Source of the DNA: Cryptobacterium sp. CAG:338
Lineage (GTDB): Bacteria; Actinomycetota; Coriobacteriia; Coriobacteriales; Eggerthellaceae
Direction: 5' to 3'
DNA: 30,865 bases
Assembly (NCBI GenBank): GCA_000435475.1
Contig: FR896067.1
Span: 2,744 to 33,608 of the forward strand
Each line of letters opens with the position of its first letter. Within the stretch, counting starts at the first letter, position 1. Below the pieces are notes generated by a model that ran no database searches, was not told where the DNA came from, and saw only the letters and a list, made by a program, of their open reading frames with translations. Below, one piece after another: positions 13,745 to 21,211 of this stretch. A program made the position numbers and the translations under genes.

Positions 13745-15967
13745 ATGAAAATCATCAAGCGCGATGGTTCCGAAGTGACTTTTGATATCACTAAAATCGC
13801 AAACGCTATTAAGGCTGCGAGCGACGAATCACCGGAAAGCGAACGTCTTACTCCGCGTCAAATTGACTACGCTGCTCACAATGTAGCGGACAAGTGCGAA
13901 GAAGCTGGCCATACGGTTTCCGTTGAGGAAGTTCAGGACTTGGTGGAAAACGAAATTATGGCACTTCATAAATTTGAGGTTGCCCGTCGTTATATCATCT
14001 ATCGTTATGTTCAGAACCTAAAACGTCAGTCTAATACGACCGACGACAAAATTCTTTCCCTTATCGAGTGCAATAACGAGGAAGTTAAGCAGGAAAATTC
14101 TAACAAGAACCCAACGGTTAATTCCGTTCAGCGTGACTATATGGCAGGCGAAGTCTCCAAAGACTTAGCAATGCGTATTCTCTTGCCTGAAGATGTTGTT
14201 CGTGCTCACGAAGAGGGCATTATCCACTTCCATGACTCTGATTACTTTGCACAGCATATGCATAACTGCGATCTGGTAAACCTCGAAGACATGCTTCAAA
14301 ATGGCACGGTAATTTCGGGCACCATGATCGAAAAGCCGCACAGCTTCTCGACGGCGTGCAACATTGCAACGCAAATTATCGCTCAGGTTGCTTCAAGTCA
14401 GTACGGTGGACAGTCTATCTCGCTCACTCACTTAGCTCCCTTTGTTGATATCAGTCGCAAGAAAATTCGCCGTGAAGTCATTCATGAATTGAATATGGTT
14501 GGCGTAGAGCCTTCCGCAGAGCAGCTTGCATCTATTGTTGAAGAGCGCCTGCGCGATGAAGTTCGTCGTGGCGTTCAAACCATTCAATATCAGGTTGTAA
14601 CTTTGATGACAACCAACGGACAGGCTCCTTTCGTGACAGTCTTTATGTATCTGAACGAGGCTCGCAACGATCAGGAAAAGCACGACCTTGCCATCATCAT
14701 CGAGGAAGTGCTGCGTCAGCGCTATGAAGGCGTAAAGAACGAAGCGGGCGTTTGGATTACTCCTGCATTCCCTAAGCTCATTTATGTGTTAGAGGAAGAT
14801 AACGTATCCGAAGATTCCGAATATTTCTACCTTACCCAGCTTGCGGCAAAGTGCACTGCTAAGCGTATGGTGCCTGACTATATTTCTGAAAAGAAAATGT
14901 TCGAGCTCAAGCTATCCAAAGGTGAAAAGCCAGGTGAAGGCGATTGCTATACCTGTATGGGATGCCGTTCATTCCTGACCCCCGATCGCTCTGGTAACGG
15001 GTATGACAACGTTGCAAATGCGGGCAACTATGAGCCTGGCAAGCCTAAGTACTACGGGCGCTTTAATCAGGGTGTAGTAACAATTAACTTGGTGGATGTG
15101 GCTTGCTCGTCCTATCGTGATATGGACAAATTCTGGGAGATTTTCGAAGAGCGTTTAGAGCTTTGCAAAAAGGCATTGATGTGTCGTCATAACCGACTGA
15201 AAGGCACGCTTTCAGATGCGGCTCCTATTCTGTGGCAGTATGGCGCTCTTGCTCGTCTTGAGAAGGGCGAAACCATCGATAAGTTGCTCTATGGCGGCTA
15301 TTCCACCATTAGCTTGGGATATGCAGGTCTGTACGAGTGTGTAAAATACATGACCGGCTATAGCCACACTGATCCGCAAGCGACGCCTTTTGCAATGGCG
15401 GTAATGCAAAAAATGAACGACAAATGTGCTGAGTGGAAAGCCGAAACTGATATTGACTTCTCGCTTTATGGAACGCCTCTTGAGTCGACTACGTATAAGT
15501 TTGCTAAGGCATTGCAACGTCGCTTTGGCGTAATTCCTGAAGTAACAGACAAGAACTACATCACAAACAGCTATCACGTACATGTTTCTGAAGAAATTGA
15601 TGCTTTTACCAAGCTTCAATTTGAAAGCCAGTTTCAGCAGCTTTCTCCTGGCGGAGCGATTTCATACGTAGAGGTTCCCGACATGCAGGACAACTTGAAG
15701 GCTGTTATTCGTGTAATGCAGTTTATCTATGATCACATCATGTATGCCGAACTCAATACCAAGAGCGACTACTGTCAGGTATGCGGTTTCGACGGGGAAA
15801 TCCAAATTGTCGAAGACGATGGCAAGCTGGTGTGGGAATGCCCTCATTGTGGTAATCGCGACCAAGAAAAGCTCAATGTAGCGCGTCGTACGTGCGGATA
15901 TATCGGAACTCAGTTCTGGAATCAGGGACGTACTGAAGAGATTCGTGATCGCGTTTTGCATCTATAG
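13745..15967 (+). CDS. nrdD: Anaerobic (class III) ribonucleoside-triphosphate reductase
   Basis: A glycyl-radical enzyme reducing ribonucleoside triphosphates to deoxy forms without oxygen, activated by NrdG. It has 740 residues from ATG 13745, which follows GAGAGGGGATTGAACGG; an upstream in-frame GTG at 13706 would add 13 unrelated residues. An N-terminal ATP-cone begins MKIIKRDGSEVTFDITKIA. The barrel carries the conserved cysteines in HMHNCDLVN and TCMGCRSF. The C-terminus has the zinc site Cys677/Cys680 and Cys699/Cys702, then RRTCGYIG with radical Gly718. All expected parts are present. The activase follows 0.9 kb downstream in the same direction. Confidence 0.97.
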   Translation: MKIIKRDGSEVTFDITKIANAIKAASDESPESERLTPRQIDYAAHNVADKCEEAGHTVSVEEVQDLVENEIMALHKFEVARRYIIYRYVQNLKRQSNTTDDKILSLIECNNEEVKQENSNKNPTVNSVQRDYMAGEVSKDLAMRILLPEDVVRAHEEGIIHFHDSDYFAQHMHNCDLVNLEDMLQNGTVISGTMIEKPHSFSTACNIATQIIAQVASSQYGGQSISLTHLAPFVDISRKKIRREVIHELNMVGVEPSAEQLASIVEERLRDEVRRGVQTIQYQVVTLMTTNGQAPFVTVFMYLNEARNDQEKHDLAIIIEEVLRQRYEGVKNEAGVWITPAFPKLIYVLEEDNVSEDSEYFYLTQLAAKCTAKRMVPDYISEKKMFELKLSKGEKPGEGDCYTCMGCRSFLTPDRSGNGYDNVANAGNYEPGKPKYYGRFNQGVVTINLVDVACSSYRDMDKFWEIFEERLELCKKALMCRHNRLKGTLSDAAPILWQYGALARLEKGETIDKLLYGGYSTISLGYAGLYECVKYMTGYSHTDPQATPFAMAVMQKMNDKCAEWKAETDIDFSLYGTPLESTTYKFAKALQRRFGVIPEVTDKNYITNSYHVHVSEEIDAFTKLQFESQFQQLSPGGAISYVEVPDMQDNLKAVIRVMQFIYDHIMYAELNTKSDYCQVCGFDGEIQIVEDDGKLVWECPHCGNRDQEKLNVARRTCGYIGTQFWNQGRTEEIRDRVLHL

Positions 15968-16030
15968 AATTTCTTCGTAGATATCTTTGCTTCGAAAAAC
16001 GCTTTGTGCTTACATGCGATTAGTTTATCT

Positions 16031-16064
16031 GGGCTGATATTGCATCAGCCCACCGATTTTGTTT
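16031..16064 (+). terminator. Terminator of nrdD
   Basis: GGGCTGAT (16031-16038) pairs with ATCAGCCC (16044-16051) around ATTGC, followed after CCGA by TTTTGTTT. Confidence 0.75.
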
Positions 16065-16120
16065 GAGGCTTCAGCCTGATGAGGATGCGAAGCGTCTGAA
16101 ACGATAATGAGTCCGAAACG

Positions 16121-16149
16121 ATTATTCATCCGCTATGCGGATGAATAAT
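16121..16149. repeat. 13-bp-stem hairpin with TAT loop
   Basis: ATTATTCATCCGC pairs perfectly with GCGGATGAATAAT around TAT, followed by AATTTG. It has the same stem length and the same TAT loop as the hairpin after leuS (4898-4926). It may be a second terminator or an element of a small hairpin family. Confidence 0.65.
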
Positions 16150-16202
16150 AATTTGAGGCGTTAAGCTGAAATTTGCTTAGATGTTTCGGCAAGCATCGTA
16201 AA

Positions 16203-16375
16203 GGGCCGTAGAAAACTTGCGGTATTGGAGAGATCCCGTGCAAAACCTGCCTTGCGTAGGGGTCTCGTATAAAACCAGCATTGCGGTCCCGTGCGAAACC
16301 TGCCTTGCGTATAGGTCCCGTATAAAACCTGTATTGCGCAGACGTCCCGCATAAAACCCGCATTATGTATAATCC
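16203..16375. repeat. Tandem array, ~29-bp period, six units
   Basis: Unit positions corresponding to CCCGT fall at 16205, 16235, 16264, 16288, 16317 and 16346, giving offsets of 30, 29, 24, 29 and 29 bp. The core consensus is CCCGTATAAAACCTGCATTG followed by CG and a variable tail. Units differ at many positions, so the array is old or assembled without homogenisation. No spacers and no coding potential. Confidence 0.85.
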
Positions 16376-16455
16376 TTACATTGTGTCTCTCGTTTAAACG
16401 GGCAAAATACGGATTAAGCATTTGTACAATTCGTCGTACGTTCTGGTCTCAATGT

Positions 16456-16555
16456 GTTTGATATCCGAGATGTGTTACATGTTCGATGTCCGAGTTGTGC
16501 TGTATGTTTGATACCCGAGATGTGTTGCATATTTGATGTCCGAGCTGTGCTGCAT
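16456..16555. repeat. Tandem array, exact 25-bp period, four units
   Basis: Four 25-bp units start at 16456, 16481, 16506 and 16531, each with the pattern TTYGATRYCCGAG followed by NTGTGYTRYAT. Units 1 and 3 share CCGAGATGTGTT, and units 2 and 4 share TGTCCGAG and TGTGCTG. The array is therefore a duplicated 50-bp dimer. Confidence 0.9.
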
Positions 16556-16730
16556 GAATCGTTGATGAATTGTCTTGTATACATTCGCGTGTAAAGCATT
16601 CGTGCACAGCACTTCGAATTGTGGCTGATGTCAACTGCTGTGTGTGTCGTTGAAAGCGCGATTTTGACACAAAAAGGTATTATGTGCATAGTTTTTTGCT
16701 GATTGGTCGATTCATTTAAGGCTAAAAACC

Positions 16731-16771
16731 CATGTTATTCTACAAATAATTAGATTTTGTAGAATAACATG
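16731..16771. promoter_or_regulatory. 16-bp perfect-stem hairpin upstream of nrdG
   Basis: CATGTTATTCTACAAA (16731-16746) and TTTGTAGAATAACATG (16756-16771) are exact complements around a 9-nt AT-rich loop. It lies 92 bp before the nrdG start. There is no U-tract on the plus strand. It could be an operator or an RNA structure controlling nrdG; the stem includes CTACAAATA, also found in the left NrdR-like box ahead of nrdD. Confidence 0.65.
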
Positions 16772-16863
16772 ACTGAAAAAGACTTCACAACAGTACACGA
16801 TTCAAGCTTTTGTGCCAGAATTTGATTTTTCGCGCACATGGTAGATAAATATGGGGAAGGGCT

Positions 16864-17433
16864 ATGAACTACGCTGAAATAAAATACTGCGATATTGCGA
16901 ATGGCGAAGGAGTGCGCACTACGCTTTTTGTTTCAGGGTGTACTCATCATTGTAAAAACTGCTTTCAACCAGAAACGTGGAGTTTCTCTTACGGAGAAGA
17001 ATTTACCGATGCAGTAGCTCAAAAGATTATTGCCAGTCTTTCAGGAGTGTTTGTTGATGGAATAACGCTTCTTGGCGGGGAGCCTATGGAGCCAGAAAAT
17101 CAGCGTGCGTTGCTCCCCTTTGTTCGTGCGGCAAAGCAGGCCTACCCTGAAAAAACAATCTGGTGCTATACCGGTGATGTATTCGAGGATTTGACTAATC
17201 CCGAATCAAAAAGACATACCGAAGTAACCGAAGAACTTTTGACCTATATTGATGTTTTGGTAGATGGTCCCTATATAGAATCCGAGCATGATATAACGTT
17301 GCGCTTTCGTGGTTCGCGAAACCAGCGAATTATCGATGTCCCTTCGACGCTTGCGAAAGGCTCGGTATGTCTCTGGAATGACGATACTAATTATGCAACT
17401 CATGGCTGGGTGCAAAGCGGAGCGTCGTTGTAG
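16864..17433 (+). CDS. nrdG: Anaerobic ribonucleotide reductase activating protein
   Basis: A radical SAM protein that installs the glycyl radical on NrdD. It has 189 residues and starts MNYAEIKYCDIANGEGVRTT. The [4Fe-4S] motif CTHHCKNC has Cys26, Cys30 and Cys33. A GGE-type motif follows in TLLGGEPMEPENQ, then WCYTGDVFEDL and the C-terminal DVLVDGPYIE and RFRGSRNQRIIDV. ATG at 16864 follows GGGGAAGGGCT. It is separated from nrdD by 896 bp, unusual because the two are commonly adjacent or overlapping. Confidence 0.96.
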   Translation: MNYAEIKYCDIANGEGVRTTLFVSGCTHHCKNCFQPETWSFSYGEEFTDAVAQKIIASLSGVFVDGITLLGGEPMEPENQRALLPFVRAAKQAYPEKTIWCYTGDVFEDLTNPESKRHTEVTEELLTYIDVLVDGPYIESEHDITLRFRGSRNQRIIDVPSTLAKGSVCLWNDDTNYATHGWVQSGASL

Positions 17434-17437
17434 CGAA

Positions 17438-17487
17438 ATGCGGTTTAACGATGTGGTTTAACGATGCGGCTTGATAATGCGGGATGC
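17438..17487. repeat. 13-bp tandem array
   Basis: ATGCGGTTTAACG, ATGTGGTTTAACG and ATGCGGCTTGATA follow without gap from 17438, then ATGCGGGATGC. It begins five bases after the nrdG stop codon. Confidence 0.8.
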
Positions 17488-17555
17488 AAACGAAAGCATT
17501 ATAGGCGGCGTGTCTCAATCAAAAGCGGATGGATGCAGGCATAAAGCAAAGACGC

Positions 17556-17673
17556 ATAGATGCGGACCCAGAGCGAAAACCCAAAGATGCGGCAGATATG
17601 GACTCAACGCGAAAAATATATAGATGCGGACCCAGAGCGATAACACATAGGTGTGGATCCACTGCGAAAGGGT
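17556..17673. repeat. 27-bp tandem array, four units
   Basis: Units start at 17556, 17583, 17620 and 17647. Units 1, 3 and 4 are 27 bp; unit 2 is 37 bp because of a 10-bp insertion. The core is ATAGATGCGGACCCAGAGCG followed by a variable end. Units 1 and 3 are nearly identical. Confidence 0.85.
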
Positions 17674-17736
17674 ATGATTTACTAAGTTTGTAAATCTGTC
17701 AAACTTTGCTTTTTTGCTCTAGGGTGGGTTTTAATG

Positions 17737-17817
17737 CGAAAGCGTACGACTTGTTCTTGCTGCTTGAATTAGATGGAGGGCCTAAGAAGGGCTTTGATAC
17801 GAAAGCGTACGACTTGT
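17737..17817. repeat. 18-bp direct repeat, 63-bp offset
   Basis: CGAAAGCGTACGACTTGT occurs at 17737-17754 and 17800-17817. The sequence just before each copy (GGGTTTTAATG, GGGCTTTGATA) is also similar, so a ~63-bp segment seems duplicated and then diverged. The copy includes the palindrome CGTACG. Confidence 0.75.
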
Positions 17818-17890
17818 CCTTTTGGTCTGTTCTTAGAAAAAGCATGAGGCTTCCTAAAGGTAAGGCATAAACTTAGCTTCGAAATAACGT

Positions 17891-18721
17891 ATGAGCACAG
17901 TGTTTTCTCTCTACATACCAGGAACTTCAGGTATACATCGTTGCGATGCACGCATTAAACTTCTGCTCCTTTGTTTTCTTTCGATTGCTTTATTTCTAGT
18001 TAAAACATGGTGGGGTATTGGTCTAGGGGCTTTGGTGATCGCCACATCAATTCTTTTTGCAAAACTTCCGCTTTTGCGTTTTGTGAAGATGTCTCTTCCT
18101 CTGCTGGTACTTCTTGTCTTTATCTGGATTTGCAATGCGTTTACCTTTGACATAACGCAAGTTTCTCACGCGTCAGGTGGATTTGCGGGCTTTATGGTGG
18201 GATGGGAGCCAATTGCTCTTTGGGGTACTTTTGGCTTTAATCCGCAAGGATGCATGATTGGGCTTACGTACGCTGCACGCGTTTTCTTGATCCTGCTTGC
18301 AACTTATGTGGTTTCGTTTACTACTACTGCAGAAGCACTTACTCATGCGTTCTCTTCGCTTTTCTCGGGTTTGCGTCGATTCGTTTCCGTAGATAACATC
18401 GCGTTGATTCTTGCTCTTGCGCTTCGTTTTATTCCTATGATGGCATCGGAGGCTACACAGATTCGCCAAGCACAAAAGGCACGGGGTGCTCGATTTGAAG
18501 AGGGTGGCTTACTGACTCGCGTTCTATCTTGGCGTGTGGTCCTTGTTCCCTTAGTGGTTGGAATGTTTAGAAGGGCTGGAAATTTGGGGCAAGCAATGGA
18601 CGCGCGATGCTATGGGGCAAAAAAGCGAACAAGTCTTTACGGTAAAAGTCTGTCATTTCCTCAAATCATTTTTTTGGGTTTTTCCTTGCTCTGCTGTGTA
18701 CTGTTTGTTCTGTTTTTGTAG
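17891..18721 (+). CDS. EcfT-like transmembrane protein of an ECF transporter
   Basis: A 276-residue integral membrane protein of the CbiQ/EcfT family, the scaffold that couples the ATPases (EcfA/EcfA') to a substrate-specific S component in vitamin or metal-ion uptake. Family marks are the start IPGTSGIHRCDARIKLLL, several hydrophobic segments (about residues 24-56, 67-83, 117-145, 165-182 and 254-276), and two coupling motifs, AQKARGARF and AMDARCYG. The second has Cys in place of the Gly of Ala-Arg-Gly, which is seen in part of the family. ATG at 17891 has no convincing Shine-Dalgarno. No ATPase or S-component gene lies next to it in this window, so its partners must be elsewhere. Confidence 0.85.
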   Translation: MSTVFSLYIPGTSGIHRCDARIKLLLLCFLSIALFLVKTWWGIGLGALVIATSILFAKLPLLRFVKMSLPLLVLLVFIWICNAFTFDITQVSHASGGFAGFMVGWEPIALWGTFGFNPQGCMIGLTYAARVFLILLATYVVSFTTTAEALTHAFSSLFSGLRRFVSVDNIALILALALRFIPMMASEATQIRQAQKARGARFEEGGLLTRVLSWRVVLVPLVVGMFRRAGNLGQAMDARCYGAKKRTSLYGKSLSFPQIIFLGFSLLCCVLFVLFL

Positions 18722-18800
18722 CCGTACATTCTTTTCTACGCGCCGTTTGATGCGGAACATCTTAGAAAAAAGCAAGTTTTAAACTCGACTTAAAGAGGCG

Positions 18801-18809
18801 TGGTATCAT
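18801..18809 (+). promoter_or_regulatory. Extended -10 promoter of eno
   Basis: TGGTATCAT gives TG plus a TATCAT hexamer 40 bp before the eno ATG. No good -35 at 17 bp is visible, which is tolerable for an extended -10 promoter. Confidence 0.45.
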
Positions 18810-18848
18810 TGATGCGTTTGGTAAAACACTCTCCAAGGAGGAAATTCA

Positions 18849-20141
18849 ATGGCTACCATCATCGATGTGTTTGGTCGCGAAATTCTGGATTCCCGCGGTA
18901 ATCCTACGGTCGAGGTTGAGGTAATTCTTGACGACGGCGCAATGGGTCGTGCGGCGGTTCCATCTGGTGCATCTACGGGTGCTTTTGAGGCAGTTGAGTT
19001 GCGCGATGGGGATTCTGAACGCTATCTTGGTAAGGGCACGCTCAAGGCAGTTTCTCATGTAAACGAGGACATTGCCGATGCTCTGATTGGTATGGAAGCG
19101 GAAGATCAGCGCGAAATCGACGCAGAAATGATTGCTCTTGATGGCACGGAAAACAAAGGTAACTTTGGTGCAAATGCAATTTTAGGCGCATCTTTAGCGG
19201 TAGCTAAAGCGGCAGCGGAATCTGCAGAACTTCCTCTCTATAAATATGTTGGTGGAGTAAATGCAAATATGCTGCCAACTCCTATGATGAACATTCTCAA
19301 TGGCGGCGAGCATGCTGACAACAACGTGGACTTCCAAGAGTTCATGATTATGCCGGTAGGGGCTCAGTCTTTTGCCGAGGCGCTTCGTTGGTGTGCAGAA
19401 ATCTATCACACCTTGAAGAAGGTTCTTCATGAGGCTGGTCTTGGCGGCGGCGTAGGCGACGAAGGTGGTTTCGCTCCTAACTTCACCACCAACGAAGAAC
19501 CTTTGAAGTATATTGTTGAGGCTTGCGAAAAAGCAGGTTATAAGCCAGGCGAAGACATTATGTTCGCTATGGATCCGGCATCTACCGAATTCTATGATGC
19601 AGAACGTGGCGTATATGTTTTGGCAGGCGAAGATCGCGAATTAACCAGCGAAGAAATGGTCGAGTACTGGGCTGCACTTGTTGAAAAGTATCCTATTATT
19701 TCCATTGAAGATGGTATGGCAGAAGAGGACTGGGATGGCTGGAAGGCGCTGACTGATCGCATCGGCGACAAAGTTCAGCTGGTTGGCGATGACCTGTTTG
19801 TAACTAATCCTAAGCGTCTTGCTAAGGGCATTGAGCTTGGTTGCGCTAATGCAATTCTGGTTAAGGTAAACCAAATCGGCTCTTTGACCGAAGCGTTGGA
19901 AGCTGTTCAAATGGCAAAGCAAGCAGGATATGCGTGCATTATGTCTCACCGCTCGGGTGAAACCGAAGATGTAACCATTGCTGACTTGGCAGTTGCTACA
20001 AATGCTGGACAGATTAAAACGGGTGCTCCTTGCCGTTCTGATCGCGTGGCAAAATACAATCAGCTTCTTCGCATCGAAGAAGAGCTGGGCGATGCAGGTC
20101 AGTACGCGGGCATGAAAGCGTTCTACAATATTAATCGCTAA
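18849..20141 (+). CDS. eno: Enolase
   Basis: Converts 2-phosphoglycerate to phosphoenolpyruvate in glycolysis; Mg2+-dependent cytoplasmic enzyme. The 430 residues match the family. Motifs present are IIDVFGREILDSRGNPTVEV, VPSGASTG, ARG-region equivalents around NILNGGEHADNNVDFQEFM, GDEGGFAPN, the metal-ligand stretch YPIISIEDGMAEEDWDGW and GDDLFVTNPKRL. The catalytic lysine is in AILVKVNQIGSLTE, followed by MSHRSGETED and KTGAPCRSDRVAKYNQLLRIE. ATG at 18849 follows CCAAGGAGGAAATTCA, the strongest ribosome-binding site in the window, as expected for a highly expressed gene. It stands alone, followed by a terminator. Confidence 0.98.
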   Translation: MATIIDVFGREILDSRGNPTVEVEVILDDGAMGRAAVPSGASTGAFEAVELRDGDSERYLGKGTLKAVSHVNEDIADALIGMEAEDQREIDAEMIALDGTENKGNFGANAILGASLAVAKAAAESAELPLYKYVGGVNANMLPTPMMNILNGGEHADNNVDFQEFMIMPVGAQSFAEALRWCAEIYHTLKKVLHEAGLGGGVGDEGGFAPNFTTNEEPLKYIVEACEKAGYKPGEDIMFAMDPASTEFYDAERGVYVLAGEDRELTSEEMVEYWAALVEKYPIISIEDGMAEEDWDGWKALTDRIGDKVQLVGDDLFVTNPKRLAKGIELGCANAILVKVNQIGSLTEALEAVQMAKQAGYACIMSHRSGETEDVTIADLAVATNAGQIKTGAPCRSDRVAKYNQLLRIEEELGDAGQYAGMKAFYNINR

Positions 20142-20232
20142 TGCGGCAATGCTAACACGGCAATATATTAGTTACTAATGCGGCAAAAATTGCCAGAGTC
20201 ATAATGGCTCTGTATCCATCCACTTGACTTTT

Positions 20233-20264
20233 AACGCCACTCCTATAACGGGGGGGGCGTTTTT
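20233..20264 (+). terminator. Terminator of eno
   Basis: AACGCC pairs with GGCGTT, and an inner CTCC pairs with part of a G8 run (20250-20257), followed by TTTT. The G8 homopolymer makes the exact length here sensitive to sequencing error. Confidence 0.75.
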
Positions 20265-20693
20265 AGTAAGTGCGGCGTTTAGCATCCAAATGTACGTTAT
20301 AAAAAATGGGTTATAGAAAGGGGGTTTTAAGTAAAATCCGAGCCTTTTTACCAGTTTGCCCAAACACATAGGCGAAAAATTCAGTTCATGAGCGTGTTTT
20401 GGTAAAAACTTTTCTTGTCGGGTTGCTTTCACTAAAAGATGTATTGAAAATTCAAATACTGTCATACATCATATTTAGAAAATGCATGAAAGTGGACAAA
20501 TTTAAGGTTTAACGGGCTGTTTTTCTTTGTGTAAAAGGAATTTTTATTCCTGTTAGCAACCCGATAAGACGTGAATTTACCATTTCGGGTCCTTTTTGTG
20601 AACAGCTTCGATTTTAATTTGGAATTATGGATTCCGCAGTGCGATGTACCGCACAACGATATTACCGCAATAACACTTGCGCATAAGGTCCTC

Positions 20694-20724
20694 ATCAGGC
20701 ACTATATTAAAAACAATGCCTGAT
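20694..20724 (+). promoter_or_regulatory. Operator-like inverted repeat around the -10 of the 20738 gene
   Basis: ATCAGGC (20694-20700) and GCCTGAT (20718-20724) are exact inverse copies enclosing 17 AT-rich bases that include TATATT (20703-20708). The Shine-Dalgarno AGGAGGT starts at 20726. TTGCGC at 20677-20682 is a possible but long-spaced -35. The layout fits a repressor site or an RNA hairpin masking the ribosome-binding site. Confidence 0.5.
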
Positions 20725-20737
20725 AGGAGGTATTCCT

Positions 20738-21208
20738 ATGGTAATTTCAAATGAAGAAAAGAACCGCAGCATAGTACCCTCTATATTCGTTGCGATAATC
20801 GCGCCTATTCTGACGTGCTTAGTAATTCCTCTGTATTATAGCTTCGTTTCTGAGTCGGTAAAAGGCTTTCATACACCATTCCTTGACATTGCTATGCAAA
20901 ATCAAATTCTGGGATTGGTGTTTCATTTCTTATTTGTTGAATCCCCTGCAATCTTGTTTTCGCTTGTTTTGGCGGTATCGATAGTTTTGTTGTTAAAAGC
21001 ACCAAAACAAAGGCGGGTAACAGGATGTATTATTGCTTTTGTGATCAGTCTCATCTTTTTAGTGTACGCTGCTGCGATTATCTTTAATCCTGCCCTTCAA
21101 AGGATTGGCGAATTAATATATCCCTATGGATCAGATTACTCGCTTATCGCTTGCTTTATCTACGCTGCTTTGCTGGTATATACAAGTATCACCCGCAAGG
21201 CAAATTAG
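20738..21208 (+). CDS. Small four-TM membrane protein, unknown
   Basis: A 156-residue protein with four predicted membrane segments at about residues 13-36, 55-86, 94-116 and 133-150. A polar start (MVISNEEKNRS) and a basic end (TSITRKAN) flank them. ATG at 20738 has an excellent AGGAGGT site. The frame ends three bases before the convergent stop of the vWA gene. I do not recognise a family. The strong ribosome-binding site and membrane topology argue that it is real. Confidence 0.75.
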   Translation: MVISNEEKNRSIVPSIFVAIIAPILTCLVIPLYYSFVSESVKGFHTPFLDIAMQNQILGLVFHFLFVESPAILFSLVLAVSIVLLLKAPKQRRVTGCIIAFVISLIFLVYAAAIIFNPALQRIGELIYPYGSDYSLIACFIYAALLVYTSITRKAN

Positions 21209-21211
21209 GGT

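Larger units (their letters stand above)
15968..16863. other. 896-bp repeat-filled gap between nrdD and nrdG
   Basis: No gene is seen on either strand. It contains, in order, a terminator (16031-16064), a 13-bp-stem hairpin (16121-16149), a 29-bp-period array (16203-16375), a 25-bp-period array (16456-16555) and a 16-bp-stem hairpin (16731-16771). Minus-strand frames through the arrays are simple translations of the repeats. Confidence 0.6.
17434..17890. other. 457-bp repeat-filled gap before ecfT
   Basis: No gene is seen. It contains a 13-bp-period array (17438-17487), a 27-bp-period array (17556-17673) and a 63-bp-offset duplication (17737-17817). No clear terminator for nrdG and no clear promoter for ecfT were identified. 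Confidence 0.5.
20142..20737. other. 596-bp gap after eno: terminator, hairpins, operator-like repeat
   Basis: No gene is recognised; the two minus-strand frames here lack family features. It contains two TAATGCGGCAA copies (20139-20149, 20176-20186), a terminator (20233-20264) and a 9-bp inverted repeat CGGGTTGCT/AGCAACCCG (20419-20427, 20555-20563). A small AGGAAT/ATTCCT hairpin (20536-20551) and the inverted repeat at 20694-20724 complete the region. Confidence 0.5.

Noticed and set aside
16203..16555. CRISPR array
   Set aside because: Units abut each other without unique spacers, the repeats are degenerate, and no cas gene is nearby.
16133..16689. Several 70-90-codon minus-strand frames between nrdD and nrdG
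   Set aside because: They are translations of the tandem arrays and have no ribosome-binding sites or family similarity.
20199..20695. Two minus-strand genes after eno
   Set aside because: No family features; one runs across the eno terminator and its G8 run; no good ribosome-binding sites.
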